The notes under the pieces are model-generated. The model worked only from the letters and a program-made list of their open reading frames with translations. It had not been told where the DNA came from and did no database searches. Of a stretch of 64,000 nt of DNA, positions 31,812-41,693 are shown piece after piece (positions within the stretch are counted from its first letter, which is position 1; every line of letters starts with the position of its first letter). Both the position numbers and the translations under genes were made by a program. Location of the stretch: positions 4,834,501 through 4,898,500 of the forward strand of contig NZ_CP018099.1 in NCBI RefSeq assembly GCF_001886815.1, in the 5' to 3' direction. Source of the DNA: Caldithrix abyssi DSM 13497 (GTDB lineage Bacteria > Calditrichota > Calditrichia > Calditrichales > Calditrichaceae).

Positions 31812-32181
31812 GTTAAACGTACATATTCGCCTTTATGGTCGCAGCAACTTAGATGAAATGTGAAACCTTTTTTGTTAAGATTAAATAACGGCACGGAGGA
31901 ACGGCAAAAAGTCCATTGAGTTGAAATAGCTTTTTTATTTAAGGTGTGGCCTTTTTGCCTTGTTCCAAAAACGTTGTAAAAAATTAGCGTTGCTGCTTGC
32001 CTGACGCAGGTTTGTTTGGTATTTTATCATCAAGCAGGTTAACGCATTTTGTTCAGGCGTTTAACCGGTCGCTCAACCAGACGCCAAAACGCGGGCGGCA
32101 ATTTGAAAGGGTGGTGTAGTTGTGCGCAATCCTGGTGGTTTGAAAATACAGTGAAATAATTTTGGCGCAGGTTAGCTCATC
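31812..32181 (+). repeat. Non-coding cassette 1 (370 bp), adjacent to attI
   Basis: It starts GTTAAACGTACATATTCGCC and ends at an attC from R'' GTTTAAC (32059) to R' (32182). Internal features are a 9-bp hairpin GGCAAAAAG/CTTTTTGCC (31903-31911, 31951-31959) and a possible promoter TTGCCT-N17-TATTTT (31997-32025). By eye it is identical to cassette 22 at 51304-51673, including private variants. No convincing ORF. Confidence 0.85.
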
Positions 32182-32551
32182 GTTAAACGTACATATTCGC
32201 CTTTATGGTCGCAGCAACTTAGAGGAAATGAAAAGCCTTTTTTGTTAAGATTAAATAACGGCACGTAAGAGCGGCAAAAAGTCCATTGAATTTGAAATAG
32301 CTTCTTTATTTAAGGTGTGGCCTTTTTGCCTTGTTCTGTAGACATTGTTAAAAATTAGCGTTGCTGCTTGCCTGACGCAGGATTGTTTGGTATTTTGTCA
32401 TCAAGCAGGGTAACGCATTTTGTTCAGGCGTTTAACCAGTCGCTCAACCAGACGCCAAAACGCGGGCATTGATTTGAAAGGTTGGTGTAGTTGTGCGCTG
32501 CCCTGCTGGTTTGAAAATACGGTGAAATAATTTGGCGCTGGTTAGCTCATC
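32182..32551 (+). repeat. Non-coding cassette 2 (370 bp)
   Basis: Diverged copy of cassette 1 with the same ends, hairpin and attC. It differs at many scattered bases, for example TGACGCAGGATTG and GGGCATTGATTTG. Confidence 0.85.
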
Positions 32552-32921
32552 GTTAAACGTACATATTCGCCTTTATGGCCGCAGCAACTTAGAGGAAATG
32601 AGAAACCTTTTTTGTTAATATCCAATTACGGCACGGAAGAGCGGCAAAAAGTCCATTGAATTTTAAATAGCTTCTTTATTTAAGGTGTGGCCTTTTTGCC
32701 TTGTTCTGAAGACGTTGTAAAAAAATAGCGTTGCTGCTTGCCTGGCGCAGGTTTGTTTGGTATTTTGTCATTAAGCAGGGTAACGCATTTTGTTCAGGCG
32801 TTTAACCAGTCGCTCAACCAGACGCCAAAACGCGGGCGGCAATTTAAAAGGTTGGTGTAGCTGTGCGCTGCCCTGCTGGCCGGGAAGTATGGTGAAATAA
32901 TTTGGCGCTGGTTAGCTTAAC
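32552..32921 (+). repeat. Non-coding cassette 3 (370 bp)
   Basis: Copy with the variant TTAATATCCAATTACGG in place of TTAAGATTAAATAACGG, a variant shared with cassette 25 (53533). Its attC ends GTTAGCTTAACG. Confidence 0.85.
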
Positions 32922-33290
32922 GTTAAACGTACATATTCGCCTTTATGGTCGCAGCAACTTAGAGGAAATGAGAAACCTTTTTTGTTAAGATTAAATAACG
33001 GCACGTAAGAGCGGCAAAAAGTCCATTGAGTTGAAATAGCTTCTTTATTTAAGGTGTGGTCTTTTTGCCTTGCTCTAAAGACGTTGTAAAAAATTAGCGT
33101 TGCTGCTTGCCTGGCGCAGGTTTGTTTGGTATTTTGTCACAGGCAGGTTAACGCAATTTGTTCAGGCGTTTAACCGGTCGCTCAACCAGACGCCAAAACG
33201 CGGGCGGTGCTTTGAAAGGTTTGTGTAGTTGTGCGCTGCCCTTCTGGTCTGAAAAATTGGTGAAATAATTTTGGCGCTGGTTAGCTTAAC
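32922..33290 (+). repeat. Non-coding cassette 4 (369 bp)
   Basis: Same cassette type; a small deletion is visible (TTGTCACAGGCAGG instead of TTGTCATCAAGCAGG). It directly precedes the ATPase cassette, whose start GTTAGCT is at 33291. Confidence 0.85.
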
Positions 33291-33338
33291 GTTAGCTGGT
33301 ATTTTATTATTTCTTAGACAATAATAAAAGAAAATAGT

Positions 33339-35711
33339 ATGAAAAAATCTCCAAAAAATATTTTTTTTGCATATGAAAGTGGACATCCTGAAAATAAGGA
33401 CGCGATTCATAAAGCAGTAAAAGAGTTTAACGCTCATCAAAAGAAATACAGAGCTAAGACATGGGAAGACCTTACTATTTCTGGAAAGGTTATTAACAAG
33501 ACAATATTTGATCAGATAGAAAAATGTGATATTTTTGCTTGTGATTTAACATATCTTAATCATAATGTACTTTTTGAACTTGGTTATGCGATTGGAAAAG
33601 GAAAAAAGTTATTAATATTTTTGAATAAAAATATACATAATGCTGTTGAACAATATCGAAGTTTTAAGATCTTAAGTAATATCGGATATGTCCATTTTGA
33701 AAACCATAAAGGTATTTTACGAGAACTACAAAATAAAGTAAATGTATATAATGTATTAATTTCTCAATTGGTAAATTTAAATCAAATTAAAAAGAATACT
33801 CATGATATTTTTTATATTTCTTCTAAAAGTAATACTCAAGCAGCCTTAGAGTTGTCAGATTATTTAAAATCGTTATCCTACAAAATAATAACTGATGATA
33901 CCAGCGAAGTAGAATATCAAACACTTATTTGGTATTTAACTAGCTTATTCAAGTCAAATCATATAATAATTCATCTTTTGCCAATTTCTTATATTAATAG
34001 TAATTATACAAATAGTGAATCTTCCTTTTTTGCAGGACTAGGACTTGGTTTAGGAAAGAAAACAATTCTAGTAGCTCAAAAGCCTTTTAAAGCTCCTATA
34101 GATTATTCTGATATTCTTATAGAATATGATGATGCAATAGATTGTTTAATTAAAATTGAAGATTGGATTAAAACTCATGTAGAACCTTTTAAAATTACTG
34201 GAAAAATAAAAAAACTTGATATACATAAGGAAGAAAAAAAACTAAATTTGATAAAATTAGGTATTGGTTGTGAAATCGCAGAAGAAGAAAAAAATGAATT
34301 ACTTAATTATTTTATCGAAATAGAGGCTTATAGAAAATCTTTAGAGAAGACAATATCAATTTTTGTTGGACAAAAAGGAACTGGTAAATCGGCTGTTTTT
34401 ATTAAATTATGTGATGATTTATCAAAGTATAATAAAAATTTTAACATTATTATTAAGCCAGATTCAGATGAGCTATTAGATAACGTAGAGCTTTCAAATT
34501 TATATAACAATGAAAGGTCCAAAAAATCATTTTTATTTACAGTTTGGGCATATGTAGTATATGCTAAACTAATAGAACTAATTTTTTCAAAAATAAAAAA
34601 TAAAAACAAACCATATTATTCTCCTTCTAAAGAAGAAAAGGCAATAATAGAATTTAGAAATAAATATAAAGATGAACTCCATCTAAATTTTTATGGCGCA
34701 ATTTTAAAATTAAGCAAAATTATTGGTGACGATAGTTTAATAAATAATCCTTCGTTGTTAAATCATATTTATGATTATTTTATAACAGAAGCTAAGAATA
34801 TAATCAGAGAATATTTTAAAAATGAAAAATATTTTTCTGTAAACATATTGGCCGATAATTTGGATAAAACTTGGGATTTTAAAAATGATCTTTCACTCCA
34901 ATCTGATATGATTTTAAGTCTTTTTGAATTTAGTAGTAAATTAGTAAAAGATATAAAAGCAAAAAATGAGTCAGAGATAAAAGTTAATATTACAATTTTC
35001 CTCAGGAAAGATATTTTTGATTTTATTCTAAAAAACTCACGTGAACCTGATAAATTAACAGTTAGAGCATACGAAATTAGTTGGGAAAAAAATGAAAAGA
35101 TTTTACGCAAGTTGATAGAAAAGAGATTTGAATATAATTTAAATCTTAAATCTAAAGAAGAAATTGAAAAAGTTTGGATTGATTATTTTGACTTTGGTAA
35201 TAATAGACATCCATATGATACAATAAGAAAGATAATTGTATCTAGACCACGTGATGCAATATTTTTTATGTCAAAATTATTTGAGTCCGCTGTTAATGAA
35301 GACCATTCAAAAGTTAATAAAAAGGATTTAGATTATGCCATTGATGCGTATTCTAATTTTTTACAAAAAAATATTGTAGCTGAAATGAAAGCTGAATTTC
35401 CAAGAATAGATGAACTTTTTAATAAATTATTTTTAGAATATATCAATGAAAAAATAGAATTTGAAAGATTTAAACAGTTGGTTCTGTCTCTAAATTATAC
35501 AAAAGAGAAATTTGAAAAACTAATAGAAATCTTGTTTAAAAAGAAATTTATTGTTTGTTTAGTAGATGGTGAAAAAGGGATTATCAATAATTTAAGCACA
35601 CTTAATTATAAATTATCAGAAAAAAAATACTTATTTTTTCCTAAAAATAAAATTTTTGTAATCCCAAACCCACAGGAATATTTATTAAAACAGTGGAAAA
35701 AAATAGAATAA
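33339..35711 (+). CDS. TIR-like/Sll1717-type P-loop ATPase, putative defence protein
   Basis: This 790-residue protein is the only gene of cassette 33291-35808. Residues 1-100 have a TIR-like or deoxyribosyltransferase-like fold: KNIFFAYESGHPENKDAI, ISGKVINKTIFDQIEKCDIF, CDLTYLNHNVLFELGYAIGK, with Glu80 in FELGY as candidate catalytic residue. A second similar but weaker domain spans about 155-265 (DIFYISSKSNTQAALELSDY ... SFFAGLGLGLGKKTILVAQK). A P-loop NTPase follows, with Walker A GQKGTGKS at 344-351 and a Walker-B-like VNILADNLD at 501-509, resembling the Sll1717 family. The C-terminal 200 residues are helical. This sensor-ATPase-effector layout is typical of abortive-infection ATPases; if TIR-like, the N terminus could cleave NAD. 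Ribosome-binding signal weak. AT-rich and clearly foreign. Confidence 0.7.
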   Translation: MKKSPKNIFFAYESGHPENKDAIHKAVKEFNAHQKKYRAKTWEDLTISGKVINKTIFDQIEKCDIFACDLTYLNHNVLFELGYAIGKGKKLLIFLNKNIHNAVEQYRSFKILSNIGYVHFENHKGILRELQNKVNVYNVLISQLVNLNQIKKNTHDIFYISSKSNTQAALELSDYLKSLSYKIITDDTSEVEYQTLIWYLTSLFKSNHIIIHLLPISYINSNYTNSESSFFAGLGLGLGKKTILVAQKPFKAPIDYSDILIEYDDAIDCLIKIEDWIKTHVEPFKITGKIKKLDIHKEEKKLNLIKLGIGCEIAEEEKNELLNYFIEIEAYRKSLEKTISIFVGQKGTGKSAVFIKLCDDLSKYNKNFNIIIKPDSDELLDNVELSNLYNNERSKKSFLFTVWAYVVYAKLIELIFSKIKNKNKPYYSPSKEEKAIIEFRNKYKDELHLNFYGAILKLSKIIGDDSLINNPSLLNHIYDYFITEAKNIIREYFKNEKYFSVNILADNLDKTWDFKNDLSLQSDMILSLFEFSSKLVKDIKAKNESEIKVNITIFLRKDIFDFILKNSREPDKLTVRAYEISWEKNEKILRKLIEKRFEYNLNLKSKEEIEKVWIDYFDFGNNRHPYDTIRKIIVSRPRDAIFFMSKLFESAVNEDHSKVNKKDLDYAIDAYSNFLQKNIVAEMKAEFPRIDELFNKLFLEYINEKIEFERFKQLVLSLNYTKEKFEKLIEILFKKKFIVCLVDGEKGIINNLSTLNYKLSEKKYLFFPKNKIFVIPNPQEYLLKQWKKIE

Positions 35712-35714
35712 ATC

Positions 35715-35815
35715 AGCTAACACCGGCTTCAACTCTGACGCGAGCACGCGGAACATGAATCGTTAAGTGTAAGTTTTTCAAGCGTGCTCGCGCAGGTTAA
35801 GCCTAATCGTTAAAC
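35715..35815 (+). other. attC of the ATPase cassette
   Basis: R'' AGCTAAC (35715) is the reverse complement of the cassette start GTTAGCT (33291). The arms ACGCGAGCACGCGG and AGCGTGCTCGCGCAGG pair with an extrahelical base. Confidence 0.8.
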
Positions 35816-35849
35816 GTACATATTCGCCTTTATGGTCGCAGCAACTTAG

Positions 35850-37745
35850 CCCATCTTGAACACTAAAACGATTTAAGTTATTTAAAAACAACATGTCGTT
35901 CTTTTTTATTACCACTACAATATTTAAATTCTTATCTTTTTCATACCTAATGGCTTTGGCTTGATCTTAAATGCCTGCGCCATTAAATAATGAATCGCCT
36001 CCGGTTCGGTCGTATCTCTTATAACTAATAAATCTCCTTTCTGAGTTTTCATCTCCACGCTTACTCGCTGCTGTACGGAAAGTAATTCACGAATGGTTGT
36101 CCAGCGATGATAAACGCCTGCATCATGTAATTGTTTTTGAAGACTTATCAATACATGAAAGGCTAAAATCGAAATGAAAATATGCCCTTCAATGCGTTTA
36201 TCCTTCTGGTGAAAATTAGGCCTTAAGCCTAATTCACTCTTCAACGAGCGAAATCCATCCTCCACATCCGTTAAACTGATGTAGAGCTGCCAAATCTCAC
36301 GATCCGTTAAATCCAGACGACTCGTCCGTAAATAATACGTGCCGGAAAATCGATCATCCATCTTTTGCTCATCTTTTATCTTCCAGCTGATCTCTGTCAC
36401 GATACCATTGTGATGCTTAACCGTAATATCATAAAAATAGGCCACTTTTGCATGGCGTTCCTTTATACGGCCAATGCGTTCTAAAACCTTGGGATATTTC
36501 TTCGTGCCTCGTTTCTTGTGCAAACTCTCCGCCGCATATTTCAACTCCGCCTCAAAGCGCTGCTGATGAAATTGTCGAATGGCTTCCTCTTTCTTTTGCC
36601 TTGAGGCGCTGCGACAGTATAAATAAAGCTCTTTATCCTTACGGTAAAGATAGGCTTCCACTTTATGGCGTTGATCGTGATTAATCTCTTTAAAAGCATT
36701 TTCTTCGATCTCGATTTCCGGTTTACTGCGTGAGACAACCAGATAGTCGTGTCCACGCTTTGTGATCAGTTGCAAGTTCTCTTCTGTGGCAATCCCGGCA
36801 TCTAAAATAATCAATTTCCTGACTTTGCCGCCTATCGTATCCAGAATTTTAGACAAAGTCTCTGGTTCGGAAACATTGCTAGAGAAAAGACGACTCTCCT
36901 TGGGGAATCCATCCTCATCCAATACCAGGCCTAAAGTAACCAGGGGCATATCGTGACGCTTATCTTTACTACGTCCGCGAGCCTTGAGTTCACTGGTACG
37001 ACTACTCTCAAAATACGTATTGGTTAAATCGTACAGGATGATCTTTTCCTGCAAGGAAAATAACAGACGCTCTTGCTCTACTAAACCATTCTCGATTTTG
37101 TCCTTATGTTCTAAACGATCAACAGTTCGGCCAGTTTAATATCCTTCTCCTTAAAGCCCAGCTTTTTTAAAAGTTCATTGAACTTAAGCTTTCTTAACAT
37201 CATCAAACTGATGTATTCGCCTCCTATACTGCTAGCATCTCTGAATTTGACAGAGCCCGTAAAAATGGTCTCGGTTTCCTGTGGGCTTTCTTTTTTTTCT
37301 ACCTTTTCTTGTTTTAGTTTGTTTTGAATTAAAAGCGAGGCATAGCGCTGGGCTAATTGTTCAATTTGCTCGTCCACTTCGATCAGTGAAGCTTGTCCGC
37401 TTATGATCTCTTCGATGCGATTGGCAAGTGTTTTCCATTGGTCTTTAGGAATGGTAAGCTTGCCCAGGTTGAGCAATTTTCTTTGTCTTGGGCCTTTTTC
37501 AGTACGATAGGATTCGACCAATTGATGGTAAACGAAGGTTTTATCGTACCCTTTATTCTTTTTTGTGACTTCTTTAATAAACATGTTCAAATATAATCAT
37601 ATCAGCCTATTAAGTCAAGGGAAAAACCAATATAGTATGGGGCACTACAACGACATCTCGAAAACTCGATCCAAAAAAACCAATAACTTACAAAAACCGA
37701 AGGTGGAAATTTGGTGATTTGGGCTTAAATTTTGTTCAAGATGGG
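35850..37745 (-). mobile_element. IS1634-type insertion sequence, copy B (1,896 bp, internally deleted)
   Basis: It has the same CCCATCTTGAACA ends as copies A and C and a TTAG duplication (35846-35849, 37746-37749). It is 136 bp shorter than its siblings because of a deletion within the transposase gene near 37113. Confidence 0.9.
35924..37590 (-). pseudogene. Broken IS1634-family transposase, copy B
   Basis: The reading frame is split. The N-terminal part (37590 down to 37111, 159 codons) and the C-terminal part (37054 down to 35924) match the 600-residue transposase at 25091-26893. Between them 136 bp are missing: the sequence goes directly from TTATGTTCTAA to ACGATCAACAGTTCGG. The loss is not a multiple of three, so the frame shifts. 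The catalytic Asp and Glu residues remain in the C-terminal part. The element could move only with a transposase from copies A or C. Confidence 0.9.
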
Positions 37746-38108
37746 TTAGAGGAAATGAAAAGCCTTTTTTGTTAAGATTAAATAACGGCACGTAGGAGCG
37801 GCAAAAAGTCCATTGAGTTGAAATAGCTTCTTTATTTAAGGTGTGGCCTTTTTGCCTTGTTCTGAAGACGTTGTAAAAAAATAGCGTTGCTGCTTGCCTG
37901 GCGCAGGTTTGTTTGGTATTTTGTCATCAAGCAGGGTAACGCATTTTGTTCAGGCGTTTAACCGGTCGCTCAACCAGACGCCAAAACGCTGGCAGCAATT
38001 TGAAAGGTTGGTGTAGTTGTGCACTGCCCTTCTGGTCTGAAAATACGGTGAAATAAGTTTGGCGCTGGTTAGCTAATCGTTATACCACGATAGAGTATTG
38101 GAAACTGT

Positions 38109-38930
38109 ATGAGTATCTTTTTTGCTTTCAGTGATGAAAATGGGCAATATCAGCAACAAAGAAGTAGAAGATTTCTTAGAACACACCCTTATTATATTAG
38201 GGCAACATTTTTAATTAATGGTTCCGAATGGAAATTATTGTCTAATGAATTTTTTAATCTAAAAATTCGTTTCAATCTACCTGTAGATAAAGAAATAAAA
38301 TGGTCATACTTGTGGTCTATACGTCATTATCAAATTAATAATAAACCTATTACAAGTGATTGTGATTTCTATTTTTTAAAAGATATAGATTATCATGTTT
38401 TAATAAATTTCGTAGAAAGTTCTTTGGCAATTTTAAATAGATTAAGTTTTGTAAAAATTATCTATACAGTTACTTTTAATAATCATTGTCCATCAATTAA
38501 TGAAACGAATTTTTATAAGATGCATCTACAAGACCATATGCAGAGAATAGAAATGGAATTACAAAATGAAGAAGAAAATCTAAGCATATTGTTTTTTGAC
38601 CCAATATCCAGAGAAAAAAATGAATTATTAAGAAATGCATATAATCTTTTGTATTTAGAAGGTGACTTTATTGAAAGATATAGTCATATTAAAGACAGTA
38701 TAAATTTTGAGAATTCACATCATAGTGTAGGAATCCAAATAGCAGATTACATTGCAGGTATTTTTTCTGGATTTTTAAAAAACTATTCAAGAAGCAAAGA
38801 AATATTTGACGAAAAAATAAAACCCTATATTAGAAAAAATTCTAACAATGATCCTTTTGGATTTGGGATAAGAGAAGTTCCAAGTAATCAAATTATACGA
38901 GAAAGAATTAGAAGTTTATATTTTGATTAA
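38109..38930 (+). CDS. DUF3800-family protein
   Basis: This 273-residue protein fills cassette 38079-39038. The N terminus MSIFFAFSDENGQYQQQRSR and the C-terminal HHSVGIQIADYIAGIFSGFL are the two acidic signatures of DUF3800, an RNase-H-like family with unknown but probably nucleic-acid-related activity. Conserved acidic positions are Asp9/Glu10 and the Asp in QIADYIAG. Members are frequent in defence islands and integron cassettes. The body is AT-rich with an unremarkable helical middle. A GGAAAC lies a few bases before the ATG. No partner gene is in the cassette. Confidence 0.75.
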   Translation: MSIFFAFSDENGQYQQQRSRRFLRTHPYYIRATFLINGSEWKLLSNEFFNLKIRFNLPVDKEIKWSYLWSIRHYQINNKPITSDCDFYFLKDIDYHVLINFVESSLAILNRLSFVKIIYTVTFNNHCPSINETNFYKMHLQDHMQRIEMELQNEEENLSILFFDPISREKNELLRNAYNLLYLEGDFIERYSHIKDSINFENSHHSVGIQIADYIAGIFSGFLKNYSRSKEIFDEKIKPYIRKNSNNDPFGFGIREVPSNQIIRERIRSLYFD

Positions 38931-38943
38931 TTAAAAAATTTTG

Positions 38944-39045
38944 GTATAACAACGGCTTCAACACGGACGCTGCCACGCGTGGCATTACAGCGTCCGATGG
39001 AAGTTCAGTGGGGCGTGGCAGCGCCGGTTAAGCAAATCGTTAGGG
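38944..39045 (+). other. attC of the DUF3800 cassette
   Basis: R'' GTATAAC (38944) complements the cassette start GTTATAC (38079). The arms GGACGCTGCCACGC and GCGTGGCAGCGCC pair with an extra A. It is the same attC type as that of cassette 15 (43567). Confidence 0.85.
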
Positions 39046-39066
39046 AAAAACCACTTTTAACTTATT

Positions 39067-40002
39067 ATGAGAAGACTTTGTCCTGAATATGGTCGTAAAT
39101 TAATTTTGTCTTTTGTGTTTTTTATTATATTAACTTTATCACTAATATTTATAATAATATATGATTCAAAATATGATTTCCAATTAATTATTAGCCTACT
39201 GTTATTATTTCCATTAATAATAAACGTTTTATTTTTTAAATTAATAAGATGTATTGAAATTAATGAAAAATCACAAACAGTAATATTTAAATACTATGTT
39301 AGGCCAAATAAAGTTGTACATTTCAATGAAATATTGGGCTTAACATCTAAAAATATTAAAACTAAAAAGGGAAATATCAATTATGAATTAATTAAAAATA
39401 AGTTTGAAGTCAGAAAACTGTTCATAGATAATTTTGGTAAAAAATTATTGACCACCTATAATGAAAATTTTGAAAATAATAATCCTGAAGAAATAATCAT
39501 TTATGACGGTAAAGAAAAACTCTCTGAAAAATTATTGGCATATTTTCTTTCAATTTTGTTTTTAATATTTATTTTATATGTATTGTTTGTGCTTCCCGCT
39601 TATTTCTTAATATTTATATTGATAAAGCCATTTTATTTAAAATATTTGATAGTAATAATTTATGAAATTATTGCAGTTTACTTTTTAATTATTAAAACGA
39701 ATTTAATTAAAATTATTGTTAATAAATTTAAATATAGACATTATTCTGAGAAAATTATTCCGCAAGGGATTTTAACAAATACTAATGGGGAAAATATACT
39801 ATTTACTTGGGATAAGATTGACAGGATAGATAGAATTCGTTTAAGTGATAACAAATATACAGAACATGAGCATGAATTTATCATATATTTAAAGAACGGT
39901 GATGAAATTTTCTGTTTTGATGACTACAGGTGGAGTAAGTATAAAAAGATTCTCAAATGGTCGCATAATACCATTAAAGAAAGTCGTATAATACAACAGT
40001 AG
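39067..40002 (+). CDS. Membrane protein with paired TM helices and PH-like domains, copy 1
   Basis: This 311-residue protein has two membrane hairpins: residues about 11-66 (LILSFVFFIILTLSLIFIII, then LIISLLLLFPLIINVLFF) and about 156-210 (LLAYFLSILFLIFILYVLFV, LPAYFLIFILI, YLIVIIYEIIAVYFLII). Each is followed by a soluble beta-rich module (CIEINEKSQTVIFKYYVRPN; NILFTWDKIDRIDRIRLSDN followed by EFIIYLKNGDEI) that resembles bacterial PH-like domains. No known family was identified. It is the only gene of cassette 39039-40123. An exact copy of the whole cassette is at 50219-51303. A membrane or envelope-stress role is possible but unsupported. Confidence 0.65.
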   Translation: MRRLCPEYGRKLILSFVFFIILTLSLIFIIIYDSKYDFQLIISLLLLFPLIINVLFFKLIRCIEINEKSQTVIFKYYVRPNKVVHFNEILGLTSKNIKTKKGNINYELIKNKFEVRKLFIDNFGKKLLTTYNENFENNNPEEIIIYDGKEKLSEKLLAYFLSILFLIFILYVLFVLPAYFLIFILIKPFYLKYLIVIIYEIIAVYFLIIKTNLIKIIVNKFKYRHYSEKIIPQGILTNTNGENILFTWDKIDRIDRIRLSDNKYTEHEHEFIIYLKNGDEIFCFDDYRWSKYKKILKWSHNTIKESRIIQQ

Positions 40003-40009
40003 TCATATT

Positions 40010-40130
40010 CCCTAACAAATCGCTCAACACGGAATTTGCCACGCGGGGCATGAATTTGCCCAGTGAGAGCGTTTTTGCCAAGTGAAAGTTTTTGTGCGCG
40101 TGGCAAATCCGGTTAGCTCCGTCGTTAAAC
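40010..40130 (+). other. attC of membrane-protein cassette, copy 1
   Basis: R'' CCCTAAC complements the start GTTAGGG (39039). The arms GGAATTTGCCACGC and GCGTGGCAAATCC pair with one extra A. This attC type is shared with the toxin-antitoxin (41557) and HNH-like (53419) cassettes. Confidence 0.85.
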
Positions 40131-40495
40131 GTACATATTCGCCTTTATGGTCGCAGCAACTTAGATGAAATGAGAAACCTTTTTTGTTAAGATCAAATAA
40201 CGGCATGGAGGAGCGGCAAAAAGTCCATTGATTTTGAAATAGGCTCTTTATTTAAGGTGTGGCCTTTTTGCCTTGTTCCAAAAACGTTGTAAAAAATTAG
40301 CGTTGCTGCTTGCCTGACGCAGGTTTGTTTGGTATTTTGTAATCAAGCAGGATAACGCATTTTGTTCAGTCGTTTAACCGGTCGCTCAACCAGACGCCAA
40401 AACGCTGGCGGCGATTTGAAAGGTTGGTTTAGTTGTGCGCAATCCTGCTGGTTTGAAAATACAGTGAAATAATTTTGGCGCTGGTTAGCTCAATC
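40124..40495 (+). repeat. Non-coding cassette 9 (372 bp)
   Basis: Copy with private changes (ATAGGCTCTTT, TTGTAATCAAGCAGGATAACG, TTCAGTCGTTTAACC). The attC ends GTTAGCTCAATC. Confidence 0.85.
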
Positions 40496-40865
40496 GTTAA
40501 ACGTACATATTCGCCTTTATGGTCGCAGCAACTTAGAGGAAATGAGAAACCTTTTTTGTTAAGATTAAATAACGGCACGTAGGAGCGGCAAAAAGTCCAT
40601 TGAGTTGAAATAGCTTTTTTATTTAATGTATGGCCTTTTTGCCTTGTTCTAAAGACGTTGTAAAAAATTAGCGTTGCTGCTTGCCTGACGCAGGATTGTT
40701 TGGTATTTTGTCATCAAGCAGGTTAAGGGATTTTGTTCAGGCGTTTAACCGGTCGCTCAACCAGACGCCAAAACGCGGGCGGCAATTTGAAAGGTTGGTG
40801 TAGTTGTGCGCTGCCCTGCTGGTTTGAAAACACGGTGAAATAATTTTGGCGCTGGTTAGCTCATC
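40496..40865 (+). repeat. Non-coding cassette 10 (370 bp)
   Basis: Copy with variants TTTAATGTATGGCC and GGTTAAGGGATTTTG. It directly precedes the toxin-antitoxin cassette. Confidence 0.85.
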
Positions 40866-40902
40866 GTTAGCAGGCCCAAAATATAACCACTATGTGGTGA
40901 AA

Positions 40903-40960
40903 TTGATTTTCCCGTGATAATATTGTATCTTATTTAGTACAAAATAAGAAACTAAATAAG
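40903..40960 (+). promoter_or_regulatory. Toxin-antitoxin promoter and operator
   Basis: TTGATT (40903-40908) and TATCTT (40926-40931) are spaced by 17 bases. Overlapping the -10 and beyond, CTTATTTAGT (40929-40938) and ACTAAATAAG (40951-40960) form a perfect 10-bp inverted repeat, a likely binding site for the antitoxin-toxin complex. So this cassette carries its own promoter. Confidence 0.6.
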
Positions 40961-40969
40961 GTGAATACT

Positions 40970-41248
40970 ATGAGAACAATAAATTTTGAACAAGATATAA
41001 AATCTTTATCTGAATTCAGAGCGAATGCTTCAAAACTATTAAAACAAATAAATAATACCCGTCGTCCTTTAATAATAACTCAACATGGAAAAAGTAAAGC
41101 CGTATTAATGGATGTAACTGATTATCAGAATCTAATTGAAAAATTAGAAATATTAGAAGATATTTATGTTTCAGAAAAACAGATAGCAGAAGGGAAAGGG
41201 ATTCCGCATAATCAAGTTAAGGAAGAATTGCTAAAAAGATTTAAATAA
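40970..41248 (+). CDS. Phd/YefM-family antitoxin
   Basis: AAGGTG stands 7 bases before the ATG at 40970; the GTG at 40961 is part of that signal and not preferred. The product (92 residues) begins MRTINFEQDIKSLSEFRANA and carries ITQHGKSKAVLMDVTDYQNL, the Phd/YefM DNA-binding fold pattern. The C-terminal helix with acidic and basic residues (EILEDIYVSEKQIAEGKGIP) would wrap around the toxin. It should neutralise the ParE/RelE-like protein encoded directly after it (the ATG overlaps the last base of its TAA) and repress the operon via the palindrome upstream. Confidence 0.88.
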   Translation: MRTINFEQDIKSLSEFRANASKLLKQINNTRRPLIITQHGKSKAVLMDVTDYQNLIEKLEILEDIYVSEKQIAEGKGIPHNQVKEELLKRFK

Positions 41249-41541
41249 TGAAAATTATCTGGTCACCGCGTTCAAAGGTTCAATTGATAGACATTGCGGA
41301 ATATATTTCTTTAGACAAGCCAGAAGCAGCTCATAGATGGTTAGAAAATGTATTTCAAGAAGTTGAAAAGCTAAAATTATTTCCAAAGTCAGGCCGTAAA
41401 GTACCAGAAATAAATCAAGAAGATATACGAGAAATTATATTTGGTAATTATAGGATAATCTACAAAATTGAAATAGATTTAATAATTATTGCTTCAGTTC
41501 GTCATGGTAAACAATTATTAGATAAGGATGAATTAAAATAA
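41248..41541 (+). CDS. RelE/ParE-superfamily toxin
   Basis: This 97-residue toxin begins MKIIWSPRSKVQLIDIAEYI and continues DKPEAAHRWLENVFQEVEKL, FPKSGRKVPEI, EIIFGNYRIIYKIE and IASVRHGKQLL. The arrangement (N-terminal helical hairpin, GRxVPE, YRIIYxI, V-R-H) is that of ParE-like members, which target gyrase, rather than ribosome-dependent RelE; this needs structural support. It overlaps the antitoxin stop by one base. Toxin-antitoxin cassettes are known stabilisers of sedentary integron arrays. Confidence 0.88.
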   Translation: MKIIWSPRSKVQLIDIAEYISLDKPEAAHRWLENVFQEVEKLKLFPKSGRKVPEINQEDIREIIFGNYRIIYKIEIDLIIIASVRHGKQLLDKDELK

Positions 41542-41556
41542 AAACACTAAAATGCC

Positions 41557-41693
41557 TGCTAACAACTCGCTCAACACGGAATTTGCCACGCCCCGAAAGG
41601 AGCAGGCAGAGGCATGAATTCGGCCGGTGAAAGAGTCGTCTCCAATTGTAAAATCTTGGCGCGTGGCAAATCCGGTTAGCTCAATCGTTAAAC
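41557..41693 (+). other. attC of the toxin-antitoxin cassette
   Basis: TGCTAAC (within CCTGCTAAC) complements GTTAGCAGG at the cassette start (40866). The arms are GGAATTTGCCACGC and GCGTGGCAAATCC. It contains a small insertion, CCCCGAAAGGAGCAGGCAGA, compared with related sites. Confidence 0.85.

Larger units (their letters stand above)
35809..38078 (+). repeat. Non-coding cassette 6, split by an IS1634-type element
   Basis: The first 41 bases (35809-35849) match the other copies. The sequence then jumps into the IS and resumes at 37746 with TTAGAGGAAATG. Without the IS and one TTAG it would be about 370 bp. Its attC reads into GTTATAC at 38079. Confidence 0.85.
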
